From contig CANMHB010000014.1 of NCBI GenBank assembly GCA_947497485.1, positions 32,598 to 96,597 on the forward strand: a stretch of 64,000 bases of DNA. Direction: 5' to 3'. The position numbers and the translations under genes are program-made. Within the stretch, counting starts at the first letter, position 1. The number at the start of each line of letters is the position of its first letter. The notes beneath the pieces were generated by a model. The model saw only the letters and a list, made by a program, of their open reading frames with translations, had not been told where the DNA came from and did no database searches. The DNA comes from Flavobacteriales bacterium. Lineage in GTDB: Bacteria; Bacteroidota; Bacteroidia; Flavobacteriales_D; Crocinitomicaceae. Shown here in pieces: positions 17,026-26,106 of the stretch.

Positions 17026-17048
17026 ATTTAGAGGTCGAACTCCTAAAT
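17026..17048. promoter_or_regulatory. Near-perfect palindrome upstream of the GldM-C-like cassette
   Basis: Arms ATTTAG and CTAAAT plus three inner pairs with one mismatch form a 23-base palindrome around CGA, between the stop of the EamA gene and the start at 17018. No T-run follows, so an operator or 5'-UTR hairpin is as likely as a terminator. Confidence 0.3.
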
Positions 17049-17051
17049 AAC

Positions 17052-17957
17052 TCAACTTTTCTTTGATGTTACATAAACGCCCACAAAGATAACGAGCATA
17101 TATCCAACCTTTTCTAACGTAATTGTTCCGGTGTAATCAGCAGACCACCCTAACAACGCAAAAGTCCAAGCGAACAAGATGACCATTATCGGTTGGGTAT
17201 AAATGTAAGAACTAGATACTGTCGGACTTAAATATTTCAAACCATACATTGTAAGTAAATAGGTAAGAAAAGTTACCCCAATGATTACATAAGATATTTT
17301 TAAAATGATTTCAGATGTGAATGTGGAATAATTCGTTGCTAAAAATTCAGGAATCGTTGGCGGAAAACACAACACGAAAAGTAGCCCAAATGTGAAAACC
17401 CATGTAATAACAGTCAATGGTTTGTAGCGTTGCATGAGTGGTTTTACAATTACCAAATAAATGGCATAACTCAATGAATTGATAAATAAAAATAAGTCAC
17501 CAAGAGAAGAATCTCCCTTTGAGGTTGCACCTTTCAATGTCAATAAAATTGCACCAAGCGCTCCGATTATTATTCCAATGCTACGAACAAGTGTAATTCG
17601 CTCTTTTAAAAGGAAAAAAGACAAGATCACAACCATTATTGGATTGAGTGCCATAATAATTCCCGAATTGAACGCAGAAGATAAATTCAATCCATGAAAG
17701 AAAAACAATTGATTTATTGCAACGCCGAAAAGTCCGCATGCAATTAATCGAGCAAAATCCGATTTTGCTATTTTTTCTCTTCCATTAATGGAAATAACCA
17801 ACCAAAATAATGCAGTTGCTCCCATCACGCGAAATAGAATAAAAACATTTGGGGATAGAAATTCTGGCATAACACCTTTTGCTAAAACATGACTAGCACC
17901 ATAAAGGACATTCACAAAAAGCAGCGCAAGATGAGCTTTCAGATTATCTATTTTCAT
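17052..17957 (-). CDS. EamA/DMT-superfamily transporter
   Basis: 301 residues from ATG 17957, whose bases overlap the SUFU gene's TGA in the ATGA configuration; an in-frame start at 17975 (7 more residues) is possible but less likely. Ten hydrophobic segments in two EamA halves are visible, with LLFVNVLYGASHVLAKG at the start of the first and LFLFINSLSYAIYLVIVKPLM at the start of the second. Inner-membrane exporter of small metabolites; substrate unknown. Translationally coupled to the SUFU-domain gene upstream. Confidence 0.85.
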   Translation of the reverse strand: MKIDNLKAHLALLFVNVLYGASHVLAKGVMPEFLSPNVFILFRVMGATALFWLVISINGREKIAKSDFARLIACGLFGVAINQLFFFHGLNLSSAFNSGIIMALNPIMVVILSFFLLKERITLVRSIGIIIGALGAILLTLKGATSKGDSSLGDLFLFINSLSYAIYLVIVKPLMQRYKPLTVITWVFTFGLLFVLCFPPTIPEFLATNYSTFTSEIILKISYVIIGVTFLTYLLTMYGLKYLSPTVSSSYIYTQPIMVILFAWTFALLGWSADYTGTITLEKVGYMLVIFVGVYVTSKKS

Positions 17958-18565
17958 TTTGAAAAGAAATTCCAACGAGTTCTTAAAACGGTTTTTCGGA
18001 ACTCATCAAGTTTTTCCGTTACGTTTGCCTGATCAAATTTCTTTAACAATTTCAAAGTGCCTTTACCTTGCTTATAATCCATTTCATCTTCAAAAATTGG
18101 AATTACAGCCAGGAAATTAATTGTTTTACCTTGAATTAATATGGGCGAAAGTTCCGTTCTTAATTCAATAGGTTGAGCAAATATGAAGTGATTTTGAAGC
18201 ATTTTCTCTGACAATGACACAAGTGGTTTCCCTGTAGCCAAAGTATGACCATTTCCAAACCACGTATTTTTTTCAATTACATGTTTTTTCAATTTTTCCA
18301 ACCAAATGAATACCCAATTCATATTCGGATTTTGAATGTCTTCTAGTTCCCAATAACTTGGTAGATAATAATATAATTCATTGAACTCCTCCCCTATATG
18401 TTTATCGTGAACATTCATTTTAAAATCAGACAAACCGATGGTCATTAAAATTTTGTTTCCATTTTTATTTTGAGGAGTAATCATTAGGAATTCTCCAAAT
18501 TCATTGGAAATTTTAGATATCTCGCTGTCAAAGCGTTTGGAAAGTTCCTCGAGCAAGTGTTGCAT
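17954..18565 (-). CDS. Suppressor-of-fused (SUFU) domain protein
   Basis: 203 residues, no membrane segment. SUFU-domain hallmarks: NELYYYLPSYWELE, then NWVFIWLEKLKKHVIEKNTWFGNGHTLATG, and a C-terminal VIPIFEDEMDYKQGKGTLKLLKKFD. Bacterial SUFU proteins are widespread and often occur as immunity proteins next to toxins, but here the partner is a transporter and no toxin is visible. First gene of the unit with the EamA gene; its own -7 box is 4 bases before the ATG. Confidence 0.8.
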   Translation of the reverse strand: MQHLLEELSKRFDSEISKISNEFGEFLMITPQNKNGNKILMTIGLSDFKMNVHDKHIGEEFNELYYYLPSYWELEDIQNPNMNWVFIWLEKLKKHVIEKNTWFGNGHTLATGKPLVSLSEKMLQNHFIFAQPIELRTELSPILIQGKTINFLAVIPIFEDEMDYKQGKGTLKLLKKFDQANVTEKLDEFRKTVLRTRWNFFSK

Positions 18566-18569
18566 GAAA

Positions 18570-18577
18570 CAAAGTTA
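18570..18577 (-). promoter_or_regulatory. -7 box TAACTTTG for the SUFU gene
   Basis: The minus strand reads TAACTTTG, ending 4 bases before ATG 18565, in the 20-base gap after the SixA-like gene. It suggests a separate promoter at the end of the nucleotide-sugar operon. Confidence 0.5.
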
Positions 18578-18585
18578 ATTTTAAT

Positions 18586-19059
18586 TCAGACTTCAGGCCG
18601 AAAAGCGTCGATAAGTATTCCTGAATCGCGGCTCATTTCCTCGGATGAATTGATTTGGAACTCGACACAAACATAACCGCAGGTTTTCAAATGAATTTCT
18701 TTACCTGAAAAATAGCTAGCGAGATGGGATAGACCATCATTGTGACCCAAAATAAAAATATCGTTTGAAATCTTTTGTTCCCAGACGAAGTTCAACAAAT
18801 CGTTTAGTCCCGATAGATATAAATTTTGTTCAAAGCATACTTTTTTGAAATCGATATTTTTACAAACAACATCGAATGTTTCTCTTGTTCGCTGAGCACT
18901 TGAACAGTATAAGGAAGTATCTTCCCAATTTTTATGTTCAAGGAAAGAAGCCATTATTGTGGCTTGCGACTTTCCTTTCTCCATTAATTTCCGATCAAAA
19001 TCACGCCCGGAATTTGAGATTTTTTCCGTTTTCGCGTGACGCAAAATATGGAGTTTCAC
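18586..19059 (-). CDS. SixA-like histidine phosphatase
   Basis: 157 residues, the short form of the histidine phosphatase superfamily. The catalytic LRHAKTE lies at residues 5-11; SSAQRTRETFD and ILGHNDGLSHLA supply the remaining phosphate pocket, including the second histidine. SixA dephosphorylates phosphohistidine (in enterobacteria on PTS proteins); the target here is unknown. The start codon is GTG at 19059, overlapping the TGA of the PHP phosphatase gene, so the two are translationally coupled. Confidence 0.85.
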   Translation of the reverse strand: MKLHILRHAKTEKISNSGRDFDRKLMEKGKSQATIMASFLEHKNWEDTSLYCSSAQRTRETFDVVCKNIDFKKVCFEQNLYLSGLNDLLNFVWEQKISNDIFILGHNDGLSHLASYFSGKEIHLKTCGYVCVEFQINSSEEMSRDSGILIDAFRPEV

Positions 19060-19799
19060 AAGGCTAAATTTTTGACTAAATAATTTCCGATTTTATGGAA
19101 ATAAGGTAAATTGAGGTGGTCCTCCAAAAGCATTAAATGCTCTATGCGATGGCAATCCGTTCCAACAAAATCGAATTCACCAGCATCTATTAATCGTTCT
19201 GCCTGCTTGCGAATGTCAGGGCCATAATGTCCTGTTAATGAGTTTAGATTAACTTGGATGTTAATGCCTTTTCTTCTCCAATTTTTTGCTTTTTCAATAT
19301 CGCCCAAATAATACATATAGCGCTCGAAATGAGCAACAACTGGTCGATATCCATTGGTTTGAAGTTCAAAGAAAAGTTGTTCTAAGTATTGTGGTGGCGA
19401 GTGAAAAGCAAATTCTACTAAAACATATTGATCTCCAAAAGTCAATAATTCCTTGTTTTTGATTTTGGGCATTAAGGTTTCATCAAAATAATATTCTGCA
19501 GCAGCTTCTATTTCAATTGTTAAACCTACTTCTTTAATTGCTTTTCGAACCTCCTCAAGGCCATTCTTAATAATTTCTGGAGTATTAGGAAACCCATCTG
19601 TCATGATATGAGGAGTGGTTACGACTTTCTTAAAACCAAGTGATTCAAATTTTGTCAACATGGCAATCGTTTGATCCATGTCTTTCGAACCATCGTCAAT
19701 TCCTGGAATGAGATGGCTGTGCATATCGACCTTTATTCGTCCTAAATCAAAAGGAGGTAGAACTTCTTTTTTTTTGAAAAACCGATCGAAAATACCCAT
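19056..19799 (-). CDS. CpsB/YwqE-type tyrosine-protein phosphatase (PHP fold)
   Basis: 247 residues from ATG 19799; the frame stays open into rmlB, but MGIFDRFFKKK is the natural start and lies 4 bases after the rmlB stop. Metal-binding PHP motifs: VDMHSHLIPGIDDGSKD, TTPHI, AAAEYYFDE, VAHFERY, VGTDCHR. The family dephosphorylates tyrosine kinases that control capsule or exopolysaccharide export. No BY-kinase gene is in the window; it must be elsewhere if it exists. It closes the nucleotide-sugar operon together with the SixA-like gene. Confidence 0.85.
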   Translation of the reverse strand: MGIFDRFFKKKEVLPPFDLGRIKVDMHSHLIPGIDDGSKDMDQTIAMLTKFESLGFKKVVTTPHIMTDGFPNTPEIIKNGLEEVRKAIKEVGLTIEIEAAAEYYFDETLMPKIKNKELLTFGDQYVLVEFAFHSPPQYLEQLFFELQTNGYRPVVAHFERYMYYLGDIEKAKNWRRKGINIQVNLNSLTGHYGPDIRKQAERLIDAGEFDFVGTDCHRIEHLMLLEDHLNLPYFHKIGNYLVKNLAL

Positions 19800-19803
19800 C
19801 AAA

Positions 19804-20865
19804 TTATCTGTTTGCGTACATGCTTTTGTAGTAATCTTTGTATGATCCACTCGTAACCTTATCCACCCATTCCTGATTTTCCAAATACCAGTCAACAGTT
19901 TTTGACAAGCCTTCTTCAAACGTAATCGATGGTTTCCAATTTAATTCTCTTTCAAGTTTAGAAGCATCTATGGCATAACGTTTGTCGTGTCCGGCTCGGT
20001 CTGTAACGTATGTAATTAACTCTTCCGATTCTCCTGCATTTCGTCCCAATTTCTCGTCCATTAAACGACAAAGAAATCGCACTAATTCGATGTTTGTCCA
20101 TTCGTTTAGACCACCAACGTTGTATGATTCACCAACTCTTCCGTTATGAAAAATGGTATCAATGGCGCTTGCATGGTCTTCAACCCACAACCAATCGCGA
20201 ATATTATCTCCTTTGCCGTAAATAGGCAGCGATTTTTTATGTTGAATGTTGTGAATCATCAACGGAATCAATTTCTCTGGAAAATGGTGACTGCCGTAAT
20301 TATTTGAGCAGTTTGACATTTTAATCGGCAATCCATAAGTATGGTAGTAAGCCATTACAAAATGATCCGAAGACGATTTGGAAGCAGAATATGGACTTCT
20401 GGGGTCATACGAAGTTTCTTCTGTAAATAAACCTTCATCACCCAAGCTGCCATAAACTTCATCCGTCGAAACATGATGGAAAACGTGATTTGATTCTTTC
20501 TTCCATAGATCTTTGGCTACTTGAAGTAAATTCACAGTTCCAACAACATTCGTCATTACAAATTCCATTGGGCCTTCGATCGAACGATCAACATGCGATT
20601 CAGCTGCTAGATGAATAACATCCGAAATATTATACTTTGAGAAAACAGCACGAACAGACTCTGCATCGACGATATCTATTTTTTCAAAACGATAATTGGG
20701 AAATACATCAACATCACTTAAATTCTCTAAGTTTCCGGCGTAGGTTAATTTATCCGCATTTACAACCAAGTAATTTGGGTATTTCTTAAGCAATCTGCGA
20801 ACGACATGAGACCCAATAAATCCAGCACCGCCAGTAACAAGAATATTCTTTTCAAATGCTGCCAT
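19804..20865 (-). CDS. rmlB: dTDP-glucose 4,6-dehydratase
   Basis: 353 residues, normal length. Extended SDR: NAD-binding TGGAGFIGSHV near residue 11, the family's DKLTYAGNLENL, AAESHVDRSI, the catalytic STDEVYGSLG and the YSASK motif. It makes dTDP-4-keto-6-deoxyglucose, the branch point to dTDP-rhamnose and aminosugars. rmlA, rmlC and rmlD are not in the window. One base separates its start from the end of the WbpA-like gene, so it is in the same operon. Confidence 0.95.
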   Translation of the reverse strand: MAAFEKNILVTGGAGFIGSHVVRRLLKKYPNYLVVNADKLTYAGNLENLSDVDVFPNYRFEKIDIVDAESVRAVFSKYNISDVIHLAAESHVDRSIEGPMEFVMTNVVGTVNLLQVAKDLWKKESNHVFHHVSTDEVYGSLGDEGLFTEETSYDPRSPYSASKSSSDHFVMAYYHTYGLPIKMSNCSNNYGSHHFPEKLIPLMIHNIQHKKSLPIYGKGDNIRDWLWVEDHASAIDTIFHNGRVGESYNVGGLNEWTNIELVRFLCRLMDEKLGRNAGESEELITYVTDRAGHDKRYAIDASKLERELNWKPSITFEEGLSKTVDWYLENQEWVDKVTSGSYKDYYKSMYANR

Positions 20866-20866
20866 A

Positions 20867-22171
20867 TTATAAACTCCAGTATTCTAATTCGTTTATTTTC
20901 CCTTTGTAAATTCCTTTTACATCAACAAAAACTCCTTTTTCATCTTTTAGAATTTCTTTGAAGTAATTTTCATTTAAGTCAATATACTCTTTGTGATTAA
21001 CTGCCACAATAATTGCATCGTAATCTTTTCCTGCATTTGAAACGAGTCCAACACCATATTCATGGAGCATTTCGTTTGAATCCGCATGCGGATCAATTAT
21101 ATCCACATGTACCTGAAACGACTGGAGTTCATTTACTATATCAATTACTTTGGAATTTCTAATATCACTAACGTCCTCTTTAAAAGTTGCACCCATGATA
21201 AGTACTTTCGCATCTTGAATATGTTTTCCCTGAGCAATGATCTTCTTAACTGTTTGCTTAGCGATGTAAAAGCCCATCGAATCATTTACATATCTACCAC
21301 TAGTAATAACTTGAGCGTGATAGCCAGCCTGAAGAGCCTTGTGTGTTAAATAATAAGGATCAACTCCAATACAATGTCCACCGACAAGACCTGGTGAAAA
21401 CTTCAAGAAGTTCCATTTTGTTCCGGCAGCTTCAAGAACGTCGAATGTATTAATTTTCAACTTATTAAAAATAATTGAAAGCTCATTTATCAAAGCAATA
21501 TTAACATCACGTTGCGTATTTTCAATAATTTTTGCAGCTTCGGCTACTTTGATTGTTGGAGCTCTATGCACCCCTGCGGCAACAACTAATTCATATGTTT
21601 TAGCAATTTGTTCCAACGACTCATTACAACATCCTGATGCAACCTTGATTACATTTTGTAAGGTATGTTGCTTATCTCCTGGATTAATTCGCTCTGGAGA
21701 ATATCCCACTTTAAAATCCTTTTTGAATTTTAAACCTGACATTTCTTCAAGAATTGGAATACAATCTTCTTCGGTACAGCCAGGATAAACAGTCGATTCG
21801 TAAACCACATAATCTCCTTCTTTCAGCACTGCGCCTACTGTCTTGCTAGCGCCGATAAGTGGCTTCAAATCGGGTAAATTAGCGTCATCAATTGGCGTGG
21901 GAACCGCAACGATAAAAAAGTTTACATCCTTCAAATCTTCAAGATTATTTGTGAATAAGATATCACAACCTTCAAAATCTTTCGATTCCAATTCATTGCT
22001 TGGATCAATTTTGTTTTTCATCATATCAACGCGTTGTTGATTGATATCAAAACCAACGACTTTTATTTTTCGGGCAAATTCCAAAGCGATTGGTAATCCA
22101 ACATAGCCCAGTCCGATTACAGCGAGTTTCGCTTCTTGGTCGACAAGTTTGTCAAAAATTAATTTATTCAT
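20867..22171 (-). CDS. wbpA: Nucleotide-sugar 6-dehydrogenase, WbpA/TviB type
   Basis: 434 residues. UDP-glucose/GDP-mannose dehydrogenase superfamily: Rossmann GLGYVGLPIALEFA, VPTPID, STVYPGCTEE, the active-site GGHCIGVDPYYLTHKA with the catalytic cysteine, and GATFKEDVSDIRNSKV. The GGHCIG form separates it from UDP-glucose dehydrogenases (GGSCFPKD) and fits enzymes that oxidise UDP-GlcNAc or UDP-GalNAc to the uronic acid. With the WbpB-, WbpD- and WbpE-like genes of this operon, UDP-GlcNAc is the probable substrate. Confidence 0.85.
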   Translation of the reverse strand: MNKLIFDKLVDQEAKLAVIGLGYVGLPIALEFARKIKVVGFDINQQRVDMMKNKIDPSNELESKDFEGCDILFTNNLEDLKDVNFFIVAVPTPIDDANLPDLKPLIGASKTVGAVLKEGDYVVYESTVYPGCTEEDCIPILEEMSGLKFKKDFKVGYSPERINPGDKQHTLQNVIKVASGCCNESLEQIAKTYELVVAAGVHRAPTIKVAEAAKIIENTQRDVNIALINELSIIFNKLKINTFDVLEAAGTKWNFLKFSPGLVGGHCIGVDPYYLTHKALQAGYHAQVITSGRYVNDSMGFYIAKQTVKKIIAQGKHIQDAKVLIMGATFKEDVSDIRNSKVIDIVNELQSFQVHVDIIDPHADSNEMLHEYGVGLVSNAGKDYDAIIVAVNHKEYIDLNENYFKEILKDEKGVFVDVKGIYKGKINELEYWSL

Positions 22172-22172
22172 T

Positions 22173-23210
22173 TTATTTTGTGTAGGTTAGTTGTTCGTTT
22201 CTTAATTTGTAAATTCTCTCAATTATTTCAACAACTTTAAGTCCTTCTAGCGCATTTGTAGTTGGTGAAGTTCTTCCTTTCAGTGTATCTATAACATTGG
22301 AAATAACATAATTGTGATTCGCAGCAGAACCTTTGTAAGGTCCGTAGTCGTTTGCAGGATTGGATTCCTTCAATTTAGGCATTTCGTAACCCACAATGTT
22401 GCAAACTTCAACTTCGTTCATATATTGGCCACCGATTTTAACACTTCCATTTTTACCAACGATTGTCATTGAAGATTCTAGATTTTGGTTAGCCACTGCA
22501 GTAGAATAATTTATGCAGCCCATTCCTCCATTAATAAAATCGAAGCTTACAAAGCCCGAATCTTCGAAATCGGTTGAATTTTGATGATTGAAATCCGCAA
22601 ATTTCCCTTGAATATTATCAATGTCTCCAAAAAGCCAGTACATAATGTCAATGAAATGCGAGAATTGCGTAAACAAGGTTCCTCCATCCAAATCTTTGGT
22701 TCCTTTCCAACCTCCTGCCTTGTAGTATCGATCATCACGGTTCCAATAACAATTCAATTGAACCATATATATTTCTCCAATTATACCTTGTGAAACAACT
22801 TCTTTAATCCATTCAGAAGGAGGCGAATAGCGATTCTGCATCACACAAAATACTTGTCTTGAAACCTGTAAAGCTTTAAAAATGATTTTTTCACAACTTT
22901 CTTTTGTTAAGCCCATTGGTTTCTCACATACCACATGTTTTTTTGCTTCAAGTGCTTTCAAAGATTGTTCTGCATGAAGTCCGTTGGGCGTACAAACATT
23001 TACCACATCAAAGTGCAATCCGCTTGTCAGAAGCTCATCAATCGACTTAAAAAATGGGACTTCGAAATCTTGCGCGCCACATTCTTCTTTTGATCGAACA
23101 TCAACCATAGCAACCAATTCACCTTCTTGATCCCTACGAATCATTTCAGCATGTCTTTTCCCGATGTGTCCTGCGCCAATTACGGCGAATTTTATTTTAC
23201 TATCTGGCAT
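22173..23210 (-). CDS. wbpB: Gfo/Idh/MocA oxidoreductase, WbpB-like
   Basis: 345 residues. N-terminal Rossmann (FAVIGAGHIGKRHAEMI), the family motif VCEKPMGLTKE with the catalytic lysine, and the C-terminal beta domain (GGTLFTQFSHFIDIMYWLFG). The WbpB/WlbA group oxidises C3 of UDP-N-acetylglucosaminuronate. Start ATG 23210 overlaps the TAA of the acetyltransferase gene (TAATG), so translation is coupled. The operon supplies the next two enzymes of the route, which supports the assignment over other GFO enzymes. Confidence 0.85.
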   Translation of the reverse strand: MPDSKIKFAVIGAGHIGKRHAEMIRRDQEGELVAMVDVRSKEECGAQDFEVPFFKSIDELLTSGLHFDVVNVCTPNGLHAEQSLKALEAKKHVVCEKPMGLTKESCEKIIFKALQVSRQVFCVMQNRYSPPSEWIKEVVSQGIIGEIYMVQLNCYWNRDDRYYKAGGWKGTKDLDGGTLFTQFSHFIDIMYWLFGDIDNIQGKFADFNHQNSTDFEDSGFVSFDFINGGMGCINYSTAVANQNLESSMTIVGKNGSVKIGGQYMNEVEVCNIVGYEMPKLKESNPANDYGPYKGSAANHNYVISNVIDTLKGRTSPTTNALEGLKVVEIIERIYKLRNEQLTYTK

Positions 23211-23779
23211 TATAATTTTCTTACAGAATTATTTATAAGTTCATATTTTTCCTTGCTTTCTGGACATTCAGCAATTCCTTGCTCATTGAAAACCAAACGA
23301 TGCCCAAATTCACTCATCCATCCTATTTGACGAGCAGGATTACCAACAACTAATGCGTAATCTGGAATGTGTTTAGTTACAACAGAACCAGCACCTACAA
23401 ATGCATATCGACCGATATCATGCCCACAGACAATCGTTGCATTTGCACCAATACTAGCACCTTTTTTTACAACTGTTTTTGAATATTGACCACGACGATT
23501 TACACCACTTCTAGGATTGGTTACATTTGTAAAAACCATTGATGGTCCCAAAAAAACATCATCTTCGCATTCTACACCTGTATAAATCGAAACGTTATTT
23601 TGAACTTTTACGTTTTTACCTAATATCACGTCTGGAGATACGACAACATTTTGTCCAATGTTACAATTTTCTCCAAGAATACAATTACTCATAATGTGAG
23701 AGAAGTGCCAGATTTTGGTGCCTTCTCCAATTTGACAGCCGTCATCAACATATGCTGATTCGTGTGCGAAATAACCCAT
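23210..23779 (-). CDS. wbpD: Hexapeptide N-acetyltransferase, WbpD-like
   Basis: 189 residues of left-handed beta-helix repeats ([LIV]-G-x4 pattern: [45 protein letters not shown]) and the C-terminal [28 protein letters not shown] read in parts. This matches the WbpD/WlbB enzymes that acetylate the 3-amino group of UDP-2-acetamido-3-amino-2,3-dideoxyglucuronate using acetyl-CoA. Trimeric and cytoplasmic. Coupled to wbpB downstream by a TAATG overlap and 1 base from the UXS gene upstream. Confidence 0.85.
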   Translation of the reverse strand: MGYFAHESAYVDDGCQIGEGTKIWHFSHIMSNCILGENCNIGQNVVVSPDVILGKNVKVQNNVSIYTGVECEDDVFLGPSMVFTNVTNPRSGVNRRGQYSKTVVKKGASIGANATIVCGHDIGRYAFVGAGSVVTKHIPDYALVVGNPARQIGWMSEFGHRLVFNEQGIAECPESKEKYELINNSVRKL

Positions 23780-23780
23780 T

Positions 23781-24767
23781 TTATTTAATTATGTATTTAT
23801 CAAAATTATAGTGGTCGGTCTCCATTAACTCTTCTTGAGATAAACTCTTAAAATAATCATAAGTTAATTTTAGCCCTTCACTTCGATTAACTTTTGGCTC
23901 CCAACCTAAAATTTCCTTCGCTTTTGTTATGTCCGGCTGACGTTGTTTAGGATCATCAACAGGTAAATCTTTATATATTACCTTTTGTGTGGTGCCCGTA
24001 AGCTGAATGATTTCTTCCGCAAATTGTGAAATTGTAATTTCTGAAGGATTTCCAATATTAACCGGATAAGGGTAATTACTTTTAAGTAATCGCACGATTC
24101 CTTCAACTAAATCGTCAACAAAACAGAATGATCTAGTTTGTGAACCGTCTCCAAATACTGTTAGATCTTCTCCTCGCAATGCTTGACCAATAAATGCCGG
24201 TAATACACGTCCGTCATTCAATCGCATTTTAGGTCCATATGTATTGAAAATACGAACGATTCTCGTTTCTACACCATGAAAATTATGATAGGCCATTGTA
24301 ATTGCTTCTTGAAAGCGTTTTGCTTCGTCATAAACACCACGAGGACCAACAGGATTTACGTTTCCCCAATATTCTTCTGGTTGCGGATGAACAGTTGGAT
24401 CACCATATACTTCAGATGTTGAAGCGATTAGAACACGAGCGCCTTTTGCTTTTGCAAGCCCTAAGCAATTGTGAACTCCTAAAGAACCCACCTTTAACGT
24501 TTGAATTGGAATTTTAAGGTAATCAATTGGACTTGCCGGAGATGCAAAATGTAAAATATAATCTAACTTTCCTGGAACATGAATGAATTTTGAAACATCG
24601 TGGTTGTAGAATTCAAAATGCTCTAATTTGAAAAGATGTTCGATATTTTTTAGCCTTCCTGTTATAAGATTATCCATTCCGATGACATGGTAGCCATCCT
24701 TAATAAATCGATCGCAAAGATGTGAACCTAAAAATCCAGCCGCACCAGTAATTAAAACTCTTTTCAT
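23781..24767 (-). CDS. UDP-glucuronate decarboxylase (UDP-xylose synthase)
   Basis: 328 residues from ATG 24767, which gives the family's usual beginning [19 protein letters not shown] 1 base after the ugd stop; an in-frame start at 24779 would overlap ugd. Extended SDR of the UXS type: [13 protein letters not shown], the typical [22 protein letters not shown] read in parts, [18 protein letters not shown] and [17 protein letters not shown]. It decarboxylates UDP-glucuronate, the product of ugd just upstream, to UDP-xylose. Confidence 0.93.
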   Translation of the reverse strand: MKRVLITGAAGFLGSHLCDRFIKDGYHVIGMDNLITGRLKNIEHLFKLEHFEFYNHDVSKFIHVPGKLDYILHFASPASPIDYLKIPIQTLKVGSLGVHNCLGLAKAKGARVLIASTSEVYGDPTVHPQPEEYWGNVNPVGPRGVYDEAKRFQEAITMAYHNFHGVETRIVRIFNTYGPKMRLNDGRVLPAFIGQALRGEDLTVFGDGSQTRSFCFVDDLVEGIVRLLKSNYPYPVNIGNPSEITISQFAEEIIQLTGTTQKVIYKDLPVDDPKQRQPDITKAKEILGWEPKVNRSEGLKLTYDYFKSLSQEELMETDHYNFDKYIIK

Positions 24768-24768
24768 C

Positions 24769-26085
24769 TTATTTTTCAATTAAGTTTCGACCAATACTCG
24801 CGTAGAAAAATCCTTTTTCACTCATTTCCTCAATGTCAAATAAATTTCTGCCATCAAAAATCACGGCATCATTTAACAATGATTTTATTCGGTTGAAATC
24901 AGGATTTCTAAAGATGCCCCATTCCGTGCAAATTAATAGTGCATCTGCTCCTTCAAGCGATTGGTATTCATCTTTAGCAAATGAGATTTTATCTCCTAAC
25001 AAAGCTTGAACATTTGGCATCGCTTCAGGGTCAAATGCAGTTATCTCCGCTCCAGCCTTCAGTAATTCTTCAATCATATAAAGTGCTGGTGCTTCGCGAA
25101 TATCATCTGTATCGGGCTTGAAAGCTAATCCCCAAATGGCAATTTTCTTTCCTTGTAAATTTCCGCGGAAGAAATTTTTCATTTTTGGAAAAAGGACCGT
25201 TTTTTGATTTTCGTTCACAGTCATTACTGCATTCAAAATCTCAAAATTGAAATTTTGCTCTTTTCCTGACTTAACAAGTGCTTGAACATCTTTTGGAAAA
25301 CATGAACCTCCGTATCCTATTCCAGGAAACAAAAATCGTTTTCCGATACGGGCATCTGAGCCAATACCAATTCTAACTTTGTCTACATCAGCACCTACCA
25401 ACTCGCAAAAGTTAGCAATTTCATTCATAAACGTAATTTTTGTAGCAAGGAAAGAATTCGCTGCGTATTTTGTTAATTCAGCGGATTTTTCATCCATAAA
25501 ATAGATAGGATTTCCCTGTCTCACAAATGGCCTGTATAGACTTTCCATTATTTTTTTTGCCCGGTCATCGCTCGTTCCAATTACCACGCGATCTGGTTTC
25601 ATAAAGTCACTTACGGCAAAGCCTTCGCGTAAAAACTCCGGATTAGAAACGACAGCAAAATCGGTTTTGGCATTCTCAGCAATTGCAGCATGAACCTTTT
25701 CTGCGGTTCCAACAGGCACAGTACTTTTATCCACAATAACTTTGTAATCTGTCATTATTTTTCCCAGATGTTCGGCTACTCCTAAAATGTAGGATAAGTC
25801 CGCAGAGCCGTCTTCTCCTGGAGGAGTCGGTAGGGCTAAAAAAATAATCTCCGCATCTTTGATTCCATCCTCCAAAGAAGTAGTGAACGATAATCGATTT
25901 GCTTTTATATTTCTTTCAAACAAGGTGTCAAGATCTGGCTCATAAATCGGAATGATGCCATTTTTCATTTTTTCAACCTTTTTTTGATCGATATCGACAC
26001 AAATAACTTGATTACCCGTTTCAGCAAAACACGTCCCAGTTACCAACCCAACATATCCTGTTCCAACAACTGTTATTTTTTTCAT
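24769..26085 (-). CDS. ugd: UDP-glucose 6-dehydrogenase
   Basis: 438 residues. Motifs: [51 protein letters not shown], the active-site [14 protein letters not shown] with the catalytic cysteine, and [15 protein letters not shown]. Two NAD-dependent oxidations give UDP-glucuronate, the substrate of the UXS gene directly downstream. The window thus contains two dehydrogenases of this superfamily with different active-site signatures, for two different sugars. Confidence 0.95.
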   Translation of the reverse strand: MKKITVVGTGYVGLVTGTCFAETGNQVICVDIDQKKVEKMKNGIIPIYEPDLDTLFERNIKANRLSFTTSLEDGIKDAEIIFLALPTPPGEDGSADLSYILGVAEHLGKIMTDYKVIVDKSTVPVGTAEKVHAAIAENAKTDFAVVSNPEFLREGFAVSDFMKPDRVVIGTSDDRAKKIMESLYRPFVRQGNPIYFMDEKSAELTKYAANSFLATKITFMNEIANFCELVGADVDKVRIGIGSDARIGKRFLFPGIGYGGSCFPKDVQALVKSGKEQNFNFEILNAVMTVNENQKTVLFPKMKNFFRGNLQGKKIAIWGLAFKPDTDDIREAPALYMIEELLKAGAEITAFDPEAMPNVQALLGDKISFAKDEYQSLEGADALLICTEWGIFRNPDFNRIKSLLNDAVIFDGRNLFDIEEMSEKGFFYASIGRNLIEK

Positions 26086-26106
26086 TCGTAGCGCAGTCTT
26101 TAAGTA

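Noticed and set aside
19800-19919. N-terminal extension of the PHP phosphatase into rmlB
   Set aside because: The extra residues are frame-shifted rmlB sequence; the family starts at MGIFDRFF.
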